From: Parabacteroides sp. AM08-6 | GTDB taxonomy: Bacteria; Bacteroidota; Bacteroidia; Bacteroidales; Tannerellaceae | DNA length: 64,000 nucleotides | Direction: 5' to 3' | Assembly: GCF_003473295.1 (NCBI RefSeq) | Contig: NZ_QRMP01000001.1 | Coordinates: forward strand, 62,001-126,000 | Made by a program: the position numbers and the translations under genes | In this document: piece by piece, positions 46,994 to 56,049 of the stretch | How the letters are laid out: each line of letters begins with the position of its first letter | Numbering within the stretch: the stretch's first letter is position 1 | Notes under the pieces: generated by a model | Seen by the model: only the letters and a program-made list of their open reading frames with translations | Told to the model about the DNA's origin: nothing | Database searches by the model: none

Positions 46994-49900
46994 CTATTCC
47001 TGTTTCTCCATCTCTACCATTATTGAACAAGCTGCTTCCACAGTCGGAATATTTTTAATTACGATACTCCGTTTTCCGTTCTGTTCTCTCAAATTACATT
47101 CACGAGGATGTTTCTGGATAAAACCGAGAAGTTTATCGAATGCCTCGCTTTGGTAATAAGGGCTGTCCGGGTTGGCAACCAGGAAGATGCTCATTTGTCC
47201 TTTCTTCAGTACGACTTTCTCCATACCTAGTTTTTTAGCCATACGGCGTAAGCGGACGATACGTATCAATTCCTTTCCTTCTTTCGGTACTTTGCCGAAA
47301 CGATCTTTTAGTCGCTCGGAAAAGGCTAAAATATCGCGCTCTTCTTCCATTTTATCTAATTCGCGGTAAAGCGAAATACGTTCCGAATCATTTGGTATGT
47401 AAGTTGGTGGGAACATTAATTCCAAGTCACTTTCGATGAATGTTTCGCGGACATATTCGCTTCCCGTATTCTGATGTTTTTCTCCGGCATCCGAATACAG
47501 CTCGGCAAATTCTTCTGTTTTTAATTCATCTACAGCTTCTTCCAATATCTTTTGATAGGTTTCGTATCCCAAATCTGCGATAAAACCACTTTGCTCGGCT
47601 CCCAACATATTGCCGGCTCCTCGGATATCGAGGTCTTGCATAGCAATGTGGATGCCGCTACCTAACTCAGAGAAATTTTCAATAGCCTGTAAACGACGAC
47701 GAGCCTCCTGGCTTAATGTCGACAAAGGTGGGGAAAGTAGGTAACAAAACGCTTTCCGGTTGCTTCGTCCCACACGTCCGCGCAATTGATGCAGGTCCGA
47801 AAGTCCGAATTGTTGTGCGTTATTGATAATGATAGTATTTGCATTGGGTACGTCGATGCCGCTTTCAACAATACTGGTTGCAATCAGTACATCATATTCG
47901 TAATTAACAAAATCGAGAATGATTTTTTCCAGTTTTTCCGGTTCCATTTGTCCGTGACCGACGGCAATACGGGCATCGGGAACTTCCCTTTTAACCAAGG
48001 CTTCCATTTCATAAATGTTCTGGATACGGTTGTTGATGAAAAAAACTTGTCCGTTACGGCTCATTTCGAAGTTGATGGCTTCCCGGATAATTTCCGGATT
48101 AAAACGTTCCACTTCTGTTTGCACTGGATACCGATTGGGCGGGGGGGTAGTAATACTGCTTAAATCACGTGCTCCCATCAATGAAAACTGGAGAGTACGC
48201 GGAATAGGAGTTGCCGTCATGGTCAGTGTATCGACATTAGCCCGGAGTTGCCGTAACTTTTCTTTGACGGAGACGCCGAATTTTTGTTCCTCGTCGATAA
48301 TCAGTAATCCCAAGTCCTTGAATTGTACATCCTTGCTGACAATACGGTGTGTCCCAATCAGTATATTGATTTCCCCTTCTTTTACATCCTTCAGGATTTG
48401 TTTGATTTGTGCTGTTGTGCGGGCACGGCTGATATATTCTATGCGGCAGGGAAAGTTTTTCAGTCGTTCCGAGAATGTTTGGAAATGTTGAAATGCCAGT
48501 ACGGTAGTCGGGACCAAAACAGCTACCTGCTTGTTGTCCGAAACAGCTTTGAAAGCGGCACGTATCGCTACTTCCGTTTTACCGAAACCGACATCCCCGC
48601 AAATCAGACGATCCATCGGACGGTCACTTTCCATGTCCCCTTTCACTTCGGCTGTTGCTTTCATTTGGTCGGGAGTATCTTCATAGATGAAGCTGGCTTC
48701 CAGTTCATGTTGCATAAAACTGTCCGGACTGTAGTTAAAACCTTTTTCCTGTTTGCGTTTGGAGTAAAGCAATATTAGGTCGCGGGCAATATCCTTTACC
48801 TTCGACTTGGTTTTTTCTTTCATCCTTTCCCAGGCGCCGGTTCCTAATTTATTGAGCTTGGGAGGTTCGCCGCTATCTTTTCCTTTGTATTTGGATAGTT
48901 TATGCAACGAATGGATACTGACGAATATAATATCATTATTCTGATAAATCAATTTGATGGCTTCCTGCATCTTTCCGTTCACTTCGGTACGTATCAGACC
49001 GCCGAATTGACCGACACCGTGGTCGATATGAACGATGTAGTCGCCTGTTTTGAACTGGTTCAGTTCTTTCAGCGAGAGTGTAATTTTGCCACTACGAGCT
49101 TTTTCACTCTTCAGGTTGAATTTGTGGAAACGGTCGAATAACTGATGGTCCGTAAACAGGCAAATATGCAATGTCTCGTCGGCAAAACCTTCGTGAATAG
49201 TTTTATTGACGGATATGAACGGTATATTTTCGCCTCTATCCTCAAAGATGGCACGGATACGGGCGGCTTGCTTTTCTACGTCACTTAAGATATATAGTGT
49301 ATATCCGTTTTCCATATAATGAAGAAACGACTCGCTCACCATATCGAAATTCTTGTGATAGATAGGCTGTGGCTGTGTACTGAATGTAAATATCGTATCG
49401 GCCACTCCTGTGCAACGGGTACCGAAATGGAGACGGGAAAAGTTCAGGGCTGTATGCAGAAAGTCTTCTCCGGCAACCAGTTTGCCACGCATTTGGTCGA
49501 TACCGGTAAATGACTCTTCATCTCCAACAACAGGTTCTTCATTCCAGATACTATCGATACGTTCCTTCGTCCAGGCCAAATCCTTGCAAGCAAGTAATGT
49601 CCGGGCAGGCAGAGAATCCAGCAGGGAAGAATTGGAGCGATTGCTTTTTGTCATTTCCGGTACGATATAGATACTATCCAACTTCTCTTTGGAAAGCTGG
49701 GTTTCCACATCGAACGAACGAATTGTTTCCACCTCGCTTCCGAAGAAGTCGATACGATAAGGAAATTCATAGGAGAATGAGAAAACGTCCAGGATACTGC
49801 CGCGCAAAGCATATTGTCCGGGTTCATACACATAGTCGACCTGCTCGAAACCATATTCATCCAGAACGTCCGAAACAAACATGTTATCCAGTTTTTCACC

Positions 49901-50344
49901 CACGCTGATTTTCAATGTGTTCTCTTTCAGTACTTCCCGGGAAATTACCTTTTCGGCCAGCGCATCCGGATAAGTGACGATTACGAATGAAGCATCTGAG
50001 TCTTGCAGAACACTTAATACTTCTGTTCGTAATATTTCGTTAGCCGGGTCTATATGACCGTATTTGATAGCCCGCCGGTAAGCCGAAGGAAAGAAGTATA
50101 TAGCATCGCCACCGCTGAGTTGCACCAAATCGTGATAAAAGTAGCCGGCCTCTTCTTGATCGTTTAGTATACACACATAGCTCCCCCTTCTTTTTGAAAA
50201 AAGAGAAGCAATTGTCATTGCGGCCCCTGAACCGTTTAGTCCTTTCAGAAATATATTACGGGACGTATTGTTATTAAGCAGGGTATTTAATGCCGTTACC
50301 TGCGGATGAGCGGCATATAACTTCAGTAATTCTTGTACTTCCAA
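46994..50344 (-). CDS. mfd: Transcription-repair coupling factor
   Basis: 1116 aa. Removes RNA polymerase stalled at DNA lesions and recruits UvrA. The UvrB-homology region is at about 1-330 (SYVCILNDQEEAGYFYHDLV) and the RNAP-interacting CarD-like domain at about 440-510 (FKTGDYIVHIDHGVGQFGG). SF2 translocase motifs follow: FIYEDTPDQMKATAEVKGD, the Walker A GDVGFGKTEVAIRA, DEEQ at LLIIDEEQKFG, TMTATPIPRTLQ, HQLRGRVGRSN. The TRCF C-terminal domain starts near 960. Start ATG 50344, with a -7 element 33 bases upstream. Confidence 0.97.
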   Translation of the reverse strand: MEVQELLKLYAAHPQVTALNTLLNNNTSRNIFLKGLNGSGAAMTIASLFSKRRGSYVCILNDQEEAGYFYHDLVQLSGGDAIYFFPSAYRRAIKYGHIDPANEILRTEVLSVLQDSDASFVIVTYPDALAEKVISREVLKENTLKISVGEKLDNMFVSDVLDEYGFEQVDYVYEPGQYALRGSILDVFSFSYEFPYRIDFFGSEVETIRSFDVETQLSKEKLDSIYIVPEMTKSNRSNSSLLDSLPARTLLACKDLAWTKERIDSIWNEEPVVGDEESFTGIDQMRGKLVAGEDFLHTALNFSRLHFGTRCTGVADTIFTFSTQPQPIYHKNFDMVSESFLHYMENGYTLYILSDVEKQAARIRAIFEDRGENIPFISVNKTIHEGFADETLHICLFTDHQLFDRFHKFNLKSEKARSGKITLSLKELNQFKTGDYIVHIDHGVGQFGGLIRTEVNGKMQEAIKLIYQNNDIIFVSIHSLHKLSKYKGKDSGEPPKLNKLGTGAWERMKEKTKSKVKDIARDLILLYSKRKQEKGFNYSPDSFMQHELEASFIYEDTPDQMKATAEVKGDMESDRPMDRLICGDVGFGKTEVAIRAAFKAVSDNKQVAVLVPTTVLAFQHFQTFSERLKNFPCRIEYISRARTTAQIKQILKDVKEGEINILIGTHRIVSKDVQFKDLGLLIIDEEQKFGVSVKEKLRQLRANVDTLTMTATPIPRTLQFSLMGARDLSSITTPPPNRYPVQTEVERFNPEIIREAINFEMSRNGQVFFINNRIQNIYEMEALVKREVPDARIAVGHGQMEPEKLEKIILDFVNYEYDVLIATSIVESGIDVPNANTIIINNAQQFGLSDLHQLRGRVGRSNRKAFCYLLSPPLSTLSQEARRRLQAIENFSELGSGIHIAMQDLDIRGAGNMLGAEQSGFIADLGYETYQKILEEAVDELKTEEFAELYSDAGEKHQNTGSEYVRETFIESDLELMFPPTYIPNDSERISLYRELDKMEEERDILAFSERLKDRFGKVPKEGKELIRIVRLRRMAKKLGMEKVVLKKGQMSIFLVANPDSPYYQSEAFDKLLGFIQKHPRECNLREQNGKRSIVIKNIPTVEAACSIMVEMEKQE

Positions 50345-50376
50345 CTTTATTAATTGAAAATTGATATTGTTGATTG

Positions 50377-50384
50377 CAAAATTA
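50377..50384 (-). promoter_or_regulatory. -7 element of the mfd promoter
   Basis: Leftward TAATTTTG matches TAnnTTTG. No clear -33. It lies in the divergent gap shared with the mannosyltransferase gene. Confidence 0.45.
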
Positions 50385-50511
50385 CAGAAAATGTCTCAAT
50401 CCTATTAGTTAAATCAATGAAAATATCTAACTTCGCATATCGATTGGCAATTGAATGTTTATTATGGAATATTCAGTTCCTGTTTATCAAATATCACTAT
50501 AAAAAAAGTAT

Positions 50512-51267
50512 ATGTCAGACAGTATTGTTATTATTCCTACTTACAATGAAAAGGAGAATGTTGAGAATATCATTCGTGCCGTATTCGGATTGCAGAAAGA
50601 ATTTCATATTCTGATTATCGATGATGGTTCTCCCGATGGTACAGCCGATATTGTGAAGCGTTTGCAGAAAGAATTTCCGGAACGCCTTTTCATGGTGGAG
50701 CGTAAAGGAAAATTGGGACTGGGTACGGCATATATCTGTGGTTTTAAATGGGCGATAGAACACAAATATGACTTCGTTTTCGAAATGGACGCCGATTTCA
50801 GTCACAATCCGGAAGACCTTCCTAGGTTGTATGCCGCCTGTACCGAACAAGGAGGAGATGTTGCTGTCGGTTCTCGTTATTGCAACGGGGTAAATGTTGT
50901 CAACTGGCCGTTGGGGCGTGTCCTGATGTCATATTATGCTTCCGTATATGTGCGCTTTGTAACAGGCATGAAAGTGCAGGATACAACTGCCGGATTCAAA
51001 TGTTACCGTCGTGAAGTACTGGAGACGATAGATTTGGACCACATCCATTTCAAAGGATATGCTTTCCAGATTGAAATGAAATATACTTCTTATAAATGCG
51101 GTTTCAAAATCGTGGAAGTTCCAATCATTTTTATAAACCGCGTATTAGGTGTTTCCAAGATGAACTCTTCTATATTCGGCGAAGCTCTTTTCGGTGTTCT
51201 GAAACTGAAATGGTGGAGCCTGTTCCGGAAATATCCGCAAAAGGGACAAGCAAAATTGACGGCATAA
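50512..51267 (+). CDS. Polyprenol-phosphate mannosyltransferase (GT2)
   Basis: 251 aa, soluble or membrane-peripheral GT2. IVIIPTYNEKENVENIIRAV is the family start, IDDGSPDGTADI the nucleotide-binding turn, and MDADFSHNPEDL carries the DxD-type metal site. QDTTAGFKCYRREVLETID is typical of DPM1-like synthases. These transfer mannose from GDP-mannose to polyprenyl phosphate for later glycosylation. The C-terminus is short, without the membrane domain of some homologues. Convergent with the helicase gene (19 bp between stops). In this order of bacteria the sugar could differ from mannose. Confidence 0.88.
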   Translation: MSDSIVIIPTYNEKENVENIIRAVFGLQKEFHILIIDDGSPDGTADIVKRLQKEFPERLFMVERKGKLGLGTAYICGFKWAIEHKYDFVFEMDADFSHNPEDLPRLYAACTEQGGDVAVGSRYCNGVNVVNWPLGRVLMSYYASVYVRFVTGMKVQDTTAGFKCYRREVLETIDLDHIHFKGYAFQIEMKYTSYKCGFKIVEVPIIFINRVLGVSKMNSSIFGEALFGVLKLKWWSLFRKYPQKGQAKLTA

Positions 51268-51286
51268 TTGCCGCTCACGGGCATTA

Positions 51287-53227
51287 TTAACCCCGGGTAT
51301 CGTCCGGCGATTCTTCTGTAAGTGCGGGGGATGGTTGTATCACTTTTCCATTCAGGGAAATGTATTGATAGAGTGCCTGATAAAAAGGATGTTTTGTCAG
51401 CGTAGGCGCATCCCCCAATATAATCAGTTTCATCCGGGCACGGGTAATAGCTACATTCATCCGGCGAAGATCATTAAGGAAGCCGATTTGTCCTTTTTCA
51501 TTGGCACGTACAAGACTAATCATAATCACATCGCGTTCCTGCCCCTGGAAACCGTCGACCGTATGGACGGTTATCAACTTCCGGAAAGGTTTAAAAAAAG
51601 CATTACGCTTAATCAGGCCGCGGATGAACTGCACTTGCGATTTATAAGGGGAAATCAATCCGAAATCGATACTCTCTTCCAAAACTCGTTCCTTGCTGAC
51701 CTTTTCAATATAAGCTTGCAGTTGAGAGACAAGTAAAGACGCTTCCTGCCGGTTGATACGGCTCAAACTGTCGGAAAGCTGGTCCTCTTCAAATTTGCAA
51801 TCCGCCGTATCGAACCAGATGACAGGTGTATCATATTCTAAAATACCCCGATATTTTACTTCAGCTGCCGATTGTAGTTCGTTATGATAGAACCATCGGG
51901 ACGGGAAACGCATAATATCATCGTGCATGCGATATTGTATTTTCAGCAGAGAAACCGTTTCCGGTTTATGAGCTGTTATTTTCTGCATCAGCGTATGGTC
52001 CAATCCGCCACGAGCAGCTTCTATACATTTGATAGTCGGAGGAAGCTGATGATGATCACCGGCAAAGACGACACGGTCCGCTTTGCTGATTGCTATCCAA
52101 CAAGCTGCTTCGAGTGCCTGTGCCGCTTCGTCGATAAAGAGCGTGGTGAAATGATGGTTTACCAGTACGCGATTGGCGGAACCCACCAAAGTACAGGCAA
52201 TTACACGCGCTTCGCCGAATAGTTCCGCATCAATCTTCATTTCCAGTTCCGTAGCCCGGAAACGCAGGCGGGAGAGTCGGTTGCGGGCAGTCTCTTTCTC
52301 ACCGTGGCTTTTCCGCATCTGGGATTGTGTTTCACGGATGGCTTTCCGGACACTCCACAGTTCGGCGTAATCCGGGTGGGCTTCGAAGCGCCGTTCGTAA
52401 GTGAAGGAGAGCATTTTATCGTTTACCCGTGTGGGATTACCGATACGGAGAACATTGATGCCTCTATCCGTCAACTTTTCCGAAATCCAATCGACGGCCG
52501 TATTGCTTTGGGCGCAAACCATTACCTGATTTTCCCTATGCAGGGTTTCATAGATGGCTTCTACCAGCGTCGTAGTCTTTCCGGTTCCGGGAGGACCATG
52601 TACGATGGCAACATCTTTGGCAGCCAGGACATGGTTGACGGCTTCTTCCTGTGTCGTATTCAGCCAGGGGAAACGTACGGGAAAAAGAGTCCGTTTGCCG
52701 GCAGGAGATTTTCCGAGTAAAATATCCCGAAGTCCGGCCAATCGGTTATTCTTTGCTTTTATCGTGTTCTGGAGAGCATTGAACATGGTCTTATAGCTCG
52801 TCTCGTCGAAATATAATTGTACTCCGATTTCGTTTGTCCGCTGCAAATCGAAAAGGGCGGAGGGAGTAGGCAGGACCACTACCATCCGGTCGTCCTGCAC
52901 ATAACTGATGACAGCCGAGAAATTCATATATTGAGGTTTGCCTCCACTGTCGGTCGTGAAGAAACAGACCGGCCGTCCATATTCGAAATTGTGTTCAATT
53001 TCTCTGTCTTCCCGCCGTTCCACTTCGACGACGAGCTGGTTCAACGAATTATAGTAGCTTCTCCCCGGAATGACAGGATACCAGCATAATCCCTGCTGTA
53101 TTCTTTTTTTTATCCCGATTCGTTCCGCCTGTTCTTTATACATTTCTTTCTCGTAGTTGAATTCTTTTTGCAGAAGAGTATACTGGTGCAAAAGGTCGGC
53201 AATGGGAGTCTGGAACTGATTTGTCAT
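51287..53227 (-). CDS. DNA2/NAM7-type superfamily 1 helicase
   Basis: 646 aa ATP-dependent helicase, IGHMBP2-like. N-terminal beta-rich region (1-180) then RecA domains. VAIVHGPPGTGKTTTLVEAI is Walker A, MVCAQSNTAVDWISEKL motif Ia, TTLFIDEAAQALEAACW the DEAA Walker B, VFAGDHHQLPP motif III. TVDGFQGQERDVIMISLVRA is motif V and MNVAITRARMKLIILGD motif VI. It probably remodels DNA or RNA in repair or replication; the exact role is unknown for bacterial members. Monocistronic. Confidence 0.9.
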   Translation of the reverse strand: MTNQFQTPIADLLHQYTLLQKEFNYEKEMYKEQAERIGIKKRIQQGLCWYPVIPGRSYYNSLNQLVVEVERREDREIEHNFEYGRPVCFFTTDSGGKPQYMNFSAVISYVQDDRMVVVLPTPSALFDLQRTNEIGVQLYFDETSYKTMFNALQNTIKAKNNRLAGLRDILLGKSPAGKRTLFPVRFPWLNTTQEEAVNHVLAAKDVAIVHGPPGTGKTTTLVEAIYETLHRENQVMVCAQSNTAVDWISEKLTDRGINVLRIGNPTRVNDKMLSFTYERRFEAHPDYAELWSVRKAIRETQSQMRKSHGEKETARNRLSRLRFRATELEMKIDAELFGEARVIACTLVGSANRVLVNHHFTTLFIDEAAQALEAACWIAISKADRVVFAGDHHQLPPTIKCIEAARGGLDHTLMQKITAHKPETVSLLKIQYRMHDDIMRFPSRWFYHNELQSAAEVKYRGILEYDTPVIWFDTADCKFEEDQLSDSLSRINRQEASLLVSQLQAYIEKVSKERVLEESIDFGLISPYKSQVQFIRGLIKRNAFFKPFRKLITVHTVDGFQGQERDVIMISLVRANEKGQIGFLNDLRRMNVAITRARMKLIILGDAPTLTKHPFYQALYQYISLNGKVIQPSPALTEESPDDTRG

Positions 53228-53366
53228 TCTTTTTTATTTATCGGCTGCGAAGATAGATAAAAGTCTGCTTTTTTGAATTGATTCAAACGAACATTCTATT
53301 ATTTTGAAAGGAAAAGGATACGGATACATCATTATCTTTGCAATCGTAAACTAAAACGAGAAGGAT

Positions 53367-54014
53367 ATGAGAAACTTGATTATATCTGTTGTTGCATCCC
53401 TGCTGTTGTTGTCCGGATGTGGCTCTATGGACCAGACATCGCGCACGATTGTCGGTTCCCAGGTCGGTTCGCTTGCCGGCGGAATTGTCGGGGCGATAAT
53501 AGGCGATAATTCGGGGCGTTGGGACGGAGCTGCATTAGGTTCTACAATCGGTTCGTTTGCCGGAGGTGCTGCGGGTGCCATAATCGGAGCCAATATGGAG
53601 ACGGAGCAGGAGAAGAGAGAGAAGAGAAACGACCGCTATATCACGATTGACAGGAATGCCCCTTTTCTGGTAGTAGACGATATTTTCCTGGAAGACACCA
53701 ACGGCAATCAAGCTATCGATGCGGGTGAGTCTTGCCGTCTGACTTTTATTCTGCTTAACAACGGTCGCCGGGATGCCCTCCGCGTGAAGCCGATTGTGAC
53801 TGTCGAGAAAGGAAAGTCTCACCTAAAGATTTCCGATCCGGTGGTCATACGAAAGATTTCGCCGGACGACCGCGTGACTTATACCGTCAATGTCCGGGCC
53901 TCCCGCAAGCTACGTACCGGCAAAGCTGTTTTTGCCATCCACATGGAAGAACAAGGCGGGCATGGGATGGAGAAACAAACTTTTACGGTGGAGACACAAG
54001 GAATTAAAAATTGA
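53367..54014 (+). CDS. Glycine-zipper lipoprotein
   Basis: 215 aa. Type II signal LIISVVASLLLLSGC (Cys19). Two glycine-zipper segments follow: GSQVGSLAGGIVGAIIGD and GSTIGSFAGGAAGAIIGAN, likely inserting in or spanning a membrane. Residues 90-215 form a beta-sandwich-like domain (VVDDIFLEDTNGNQAIDAGE, LTFILLNNGRRDALRVKP, DRVTYTVNVRASRKLRTGKA) of the kind seen in CARDB-like folds. Envelope-structural role inferred. A -7-like TATCTTTG is at 53333-53340, with a poor -33. The serine dehydratase-like gene follows after 38 bp. Confidence 0.8.
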   Translation: MRNLIISVVASLLLLSGCGSMDQTSRTIVGSQVGSLAGGIVGAIIGDNSGRWDGAALGSTIGSFAGGAAGAIIGANMETEQEKREKRNDRYITIDRNAPFLVVDDIFLEDTNGNQAIDAGESCRLTFILLNNGRRDALRVKPIVTVEKGKSHLKISDPVVIRKISPDDRVTYTVNVRASRKLRTGKAVFAIHMEEQGGHGMEKQTFTVETQGIKN

Positions 54015-54052
54015 TAATTACCTTTGCCACGTAAACGGGAAAATTCTAAATC

Positions 54053-55345
54053 ATGGAGCATACGACAAAAGCACAAATTCTTAAACTTATCAATCAGGAA
54101 GTCATCCCGGCCATCGGCTGTACCGAACCTGTTGCGGTTGCGCTCGCTGCCGCCAAGGCCGCTGAGGTGTTGGGCTGTAAACCGGAAAAGACGGAAGTCT
54201 TTCTGAGTGCCAATATTCTTAAAAACGCGATGGGCGTGGGTATCCCCGGAACCGGAATGGTAGGACTTCCGATTGCCATAGCCTTGGGTACATTGGTCGG
54301 AAAGTCCGCCTACGGGCTGGAAGTACTTCGTGACCTGACCCCTGAGGCGCTTGAAGAAGGAAAGGCGATGATTGAAAGTAAAAGTATCCATATCGCGCTG
54401 AAAGAAAAAGTGGACAAGCTCTACATCGAAGTCCTTTGTTTTGCCGGTGACGAAACCTCCAGGGTGATTATTTGCCACGAACATACCCATATTATATATG
54501 TAGAGAAAAATGGGACGGTACTGACCGACCTCCGCCAATCCGGGGAAACCGGAGAGGATATTTGCCATGTCGAAGAGGAGGAACTTAAACTCTCTTTTTC
54601 TACTGTTTATGAATTTGCCATGGAGATGCCGCTCGATGATATTCGTTTTATTCTCAGGACTGCCGAATTGAACAAGAAAGCTGCCCAGGCATCTGTCCGG
54701 GGGAATTACGGCCATACGGTCAGCAAGACTGTTTCGGGTGTTTACGGCCGCAAATATATGGGCGACTCTGCCTATACGCACATGTTGATTATGACGGCTG
54801 CCGCCTGCGACGCCCGCATGGACGGGGCTATGATACCGGTAATGAGCAATTCCGGAAGCGGCAACCAGGGAATTGCCGCGACATTGCCTGTCCTTTCTTT
54901 TGCCGAAGATATTAAATGCTCTGACGAACAACTCATCCGTGCCCTGATGTTGAGCCATTTGATGGTGATTTATATCAAGCAGAGCTTGGGCCGCCTTTCC
55001 GCCCTTTGCGGTTGCGTGGTGGCGGCTACGGGGGCCAGTTGCGGGATTACTTACCTGATGGGAGGGGATAAAACGCAGATTTCTTATGCTATCAAAAATA
55101 TGATTGGAAATATCACGGGCATGATTTGCGACGGCGCCAAGCCAAGTTGTGCCATGAAGGTTTCCAGTGGTGTGTCGACAGCCATGTTGTCGGCTTTGAT
55201 GGCGATGGAGAATAAGGTTGTGACTTCGGTGGAGGGGATTATCGATGAGGATGTCGATAAGTCGATTGCCAATTTGACTTCTATCGGTTCGAGGGGGATG
55301 GAGGAGACGGATAGGTTGGTGCTGGATATTATGACTAACAAATGA
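54053..55345 (+). CDS. CyuA/UPF0597-family L-cysteine desulfidase or L-serine ammonia-lyase
   Basis: 430 aa. Fe-S dependent family related to the serine dehydratase alpha chain (YhaM/CyuA). Signatures: VIPAIGCTEPVAVALAAAKA with the likely cluster ligand Cys23, ANILKNAMGVGIPGTGMVGL, NSGSGNQGIAATLPV. ALCGCVVAATGASCGITYLM and ICDGAKPSCAMKVSSG carry the remaining cysteines. It would release sulfide or ammonia plus pyruvate from cysteine or serine; which substrate cannot be told here. Rich in G and C at third positions, which creates a long antisense ORF on the other strand. Downstream is a repeat-flanked non-coding region. Confidence 0.88.
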   Translation: MEHTTKAQILKLINQEVIPAIGCTEPVAVALAAAKAAEVLGCKPEKTEVFLSANILKNAMGVGIPGTGMVGLPIAIALGTLVGKSAYGLEVLRDLTPEALEEGKAMIESKSIHIALKEKVDKLYIEVLCFAGDETSRVIICHEHTHIIYVEKNGTVLTDLRQSGETGEDICHVEEEELKLSFSTVYEFAMEMPLDDIRFILRTAELNKKAAQASVRGNYGHTVSKTVSGVYGRKYMGDSAYTHMLIMTAAACDARMDGAMIPVMSNSGSGNQGIAATLPVLSFAEDIKCSDEQLIRALMLSHLMVIYIKQSLGRLSALCGCVVAATGASCGITYLMGGDKTQISYAIKNMIGNITGMICDGAKPSCAMKVSSGVSTAMLSALMAMENKVVTSVEGIIDEDVDKSIANLTSIGSRGMEETDRLVLDIMTNK

Positions 55346-55349
55346 GATG

Positions 55350-55512
55350 TTACTTTTCTCTTGACAGAAAAGTAACCAAAAGGTCAAGGCTTCACCGGCC
55401 GGGCTACTTCGGCAAAAGACTACGCTCGACCAGCGGAACTCGCTTCGCTCAAACAGCCGCTGCTCTTTCCGCTCCGTCTTTTCCCTCCGCTTCACGCCCG
55501 CCCGCTGAGGCC
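55350..55512 (+). repeat. 163-bp inverted repeat, left arm
   Basis: Near-identical reverse complement of 55799-55961. Starts TTACTTTTCTCTTGACAGAA, ends GCTGAGGCC. Short internal hairpins. Fragments of such sequence are often mis-called as small proteins in related genomes. Confidence 0.88.
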
Positions 55513-55607
55513 CGCTGAAAGAAAGCTCCGCTTTCTCTTGGGATGGCCGACATCTTCATTTATCTGACAAGCCGACCCAAAATGTCAAAAGCGCCAATAA
55601 TACCTGC

Positions 55608-55740
55608 CCCCATCACTTATATAACAAGCCGCCTCCATCCACTTGTAAATAAGCTGACATCATCACTTGTCAATAAACTGACACTAGTAAATAAGCCGAT
55701 ACCATCACTTGTGAACAAGCTCTTGTGAACAAGCTGCATC
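55608..55740 (+). repeat. Degenerate short tandem repeats inside the inverted-repeat element
   Basis: Repeated copies of a unit like CATCACTTGTnAATAAGCTGAC, about 18-25 bases apart. The unit is rich in ACTTGT and AACAAGCTG motifs and translates in one frame as LVNKL repeats. The sequence is not otherwise coding. The remaining 55513-55798 segment holds a small hairpin (AAAGAGCC/GGCTCTTT, 55774-55793). Confidence 0.65.
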
Positions 55741-55798
55741 GGTCAATCCAAGTGCAGTTATCAGCCATCCTCAAAGAGCCGTTCCGGCTCTTTTCCCC

Positions 55799-55961
55799 GG
55801 CCTCAGCTGGTGAGCGTGAAGCGGAGGGAAAAGACGGAGCGGAAAGAGCAGCGGTTGTTTGAGCGAAGCGAGTTCCGCTGGTCGAGCGTAGTCTTTTGCC
55901 GGAGTAGCTCGCCAGCTGAAGCCTTGAACTTTTGATTACTTTTCTTTCAAGAGAAAAGTAA
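55799..55961 (-). repeat. 163-bp inverted repeat, right arm
   Basis: Pairs with 55350-55512; long exact blocks include AAAAGACTACGCTCGACCAG and CTCTTTCCGCTCCGTCTTTT (as read on the left arm). Arms are separated by 286 bases. Confidence 0.88.
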
Positions 55962-55970
55962 TATACAAAA

Positions 55971-56002
55971 TTTGTAAAATCCAATTGAAATGTCTATCTT
56001 GC
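55971..56002 (+). promoter_or_regulatory. Promoter of the 56050 lipoprotein gene
   Basis: TTTG (55971-55974), 20-base spacer, TATCTTGC (55995-56002; 6 of 8). It lies at the outer edge of the inverted repeat. Confidence 0.5.
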
Positions 56003-56049
56003 CCCGCATTATAAATCAACGTTTGAAATAACAACTTTAAATAAACTAT

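Noticed and set aside
53879..55495. 538-codon leftward ORF
   Set aside because: It lies fully antisense to the clear CyuA-like gene and its start is in the inverted repeat; composition explains it, and no homology or signal is visible.
55543..55728. Short rightward ORF with LVNKL repeats
   Set aside because: Translation of the non-coding tandem repeats inside the inverted-repeat element; no RBS or family.
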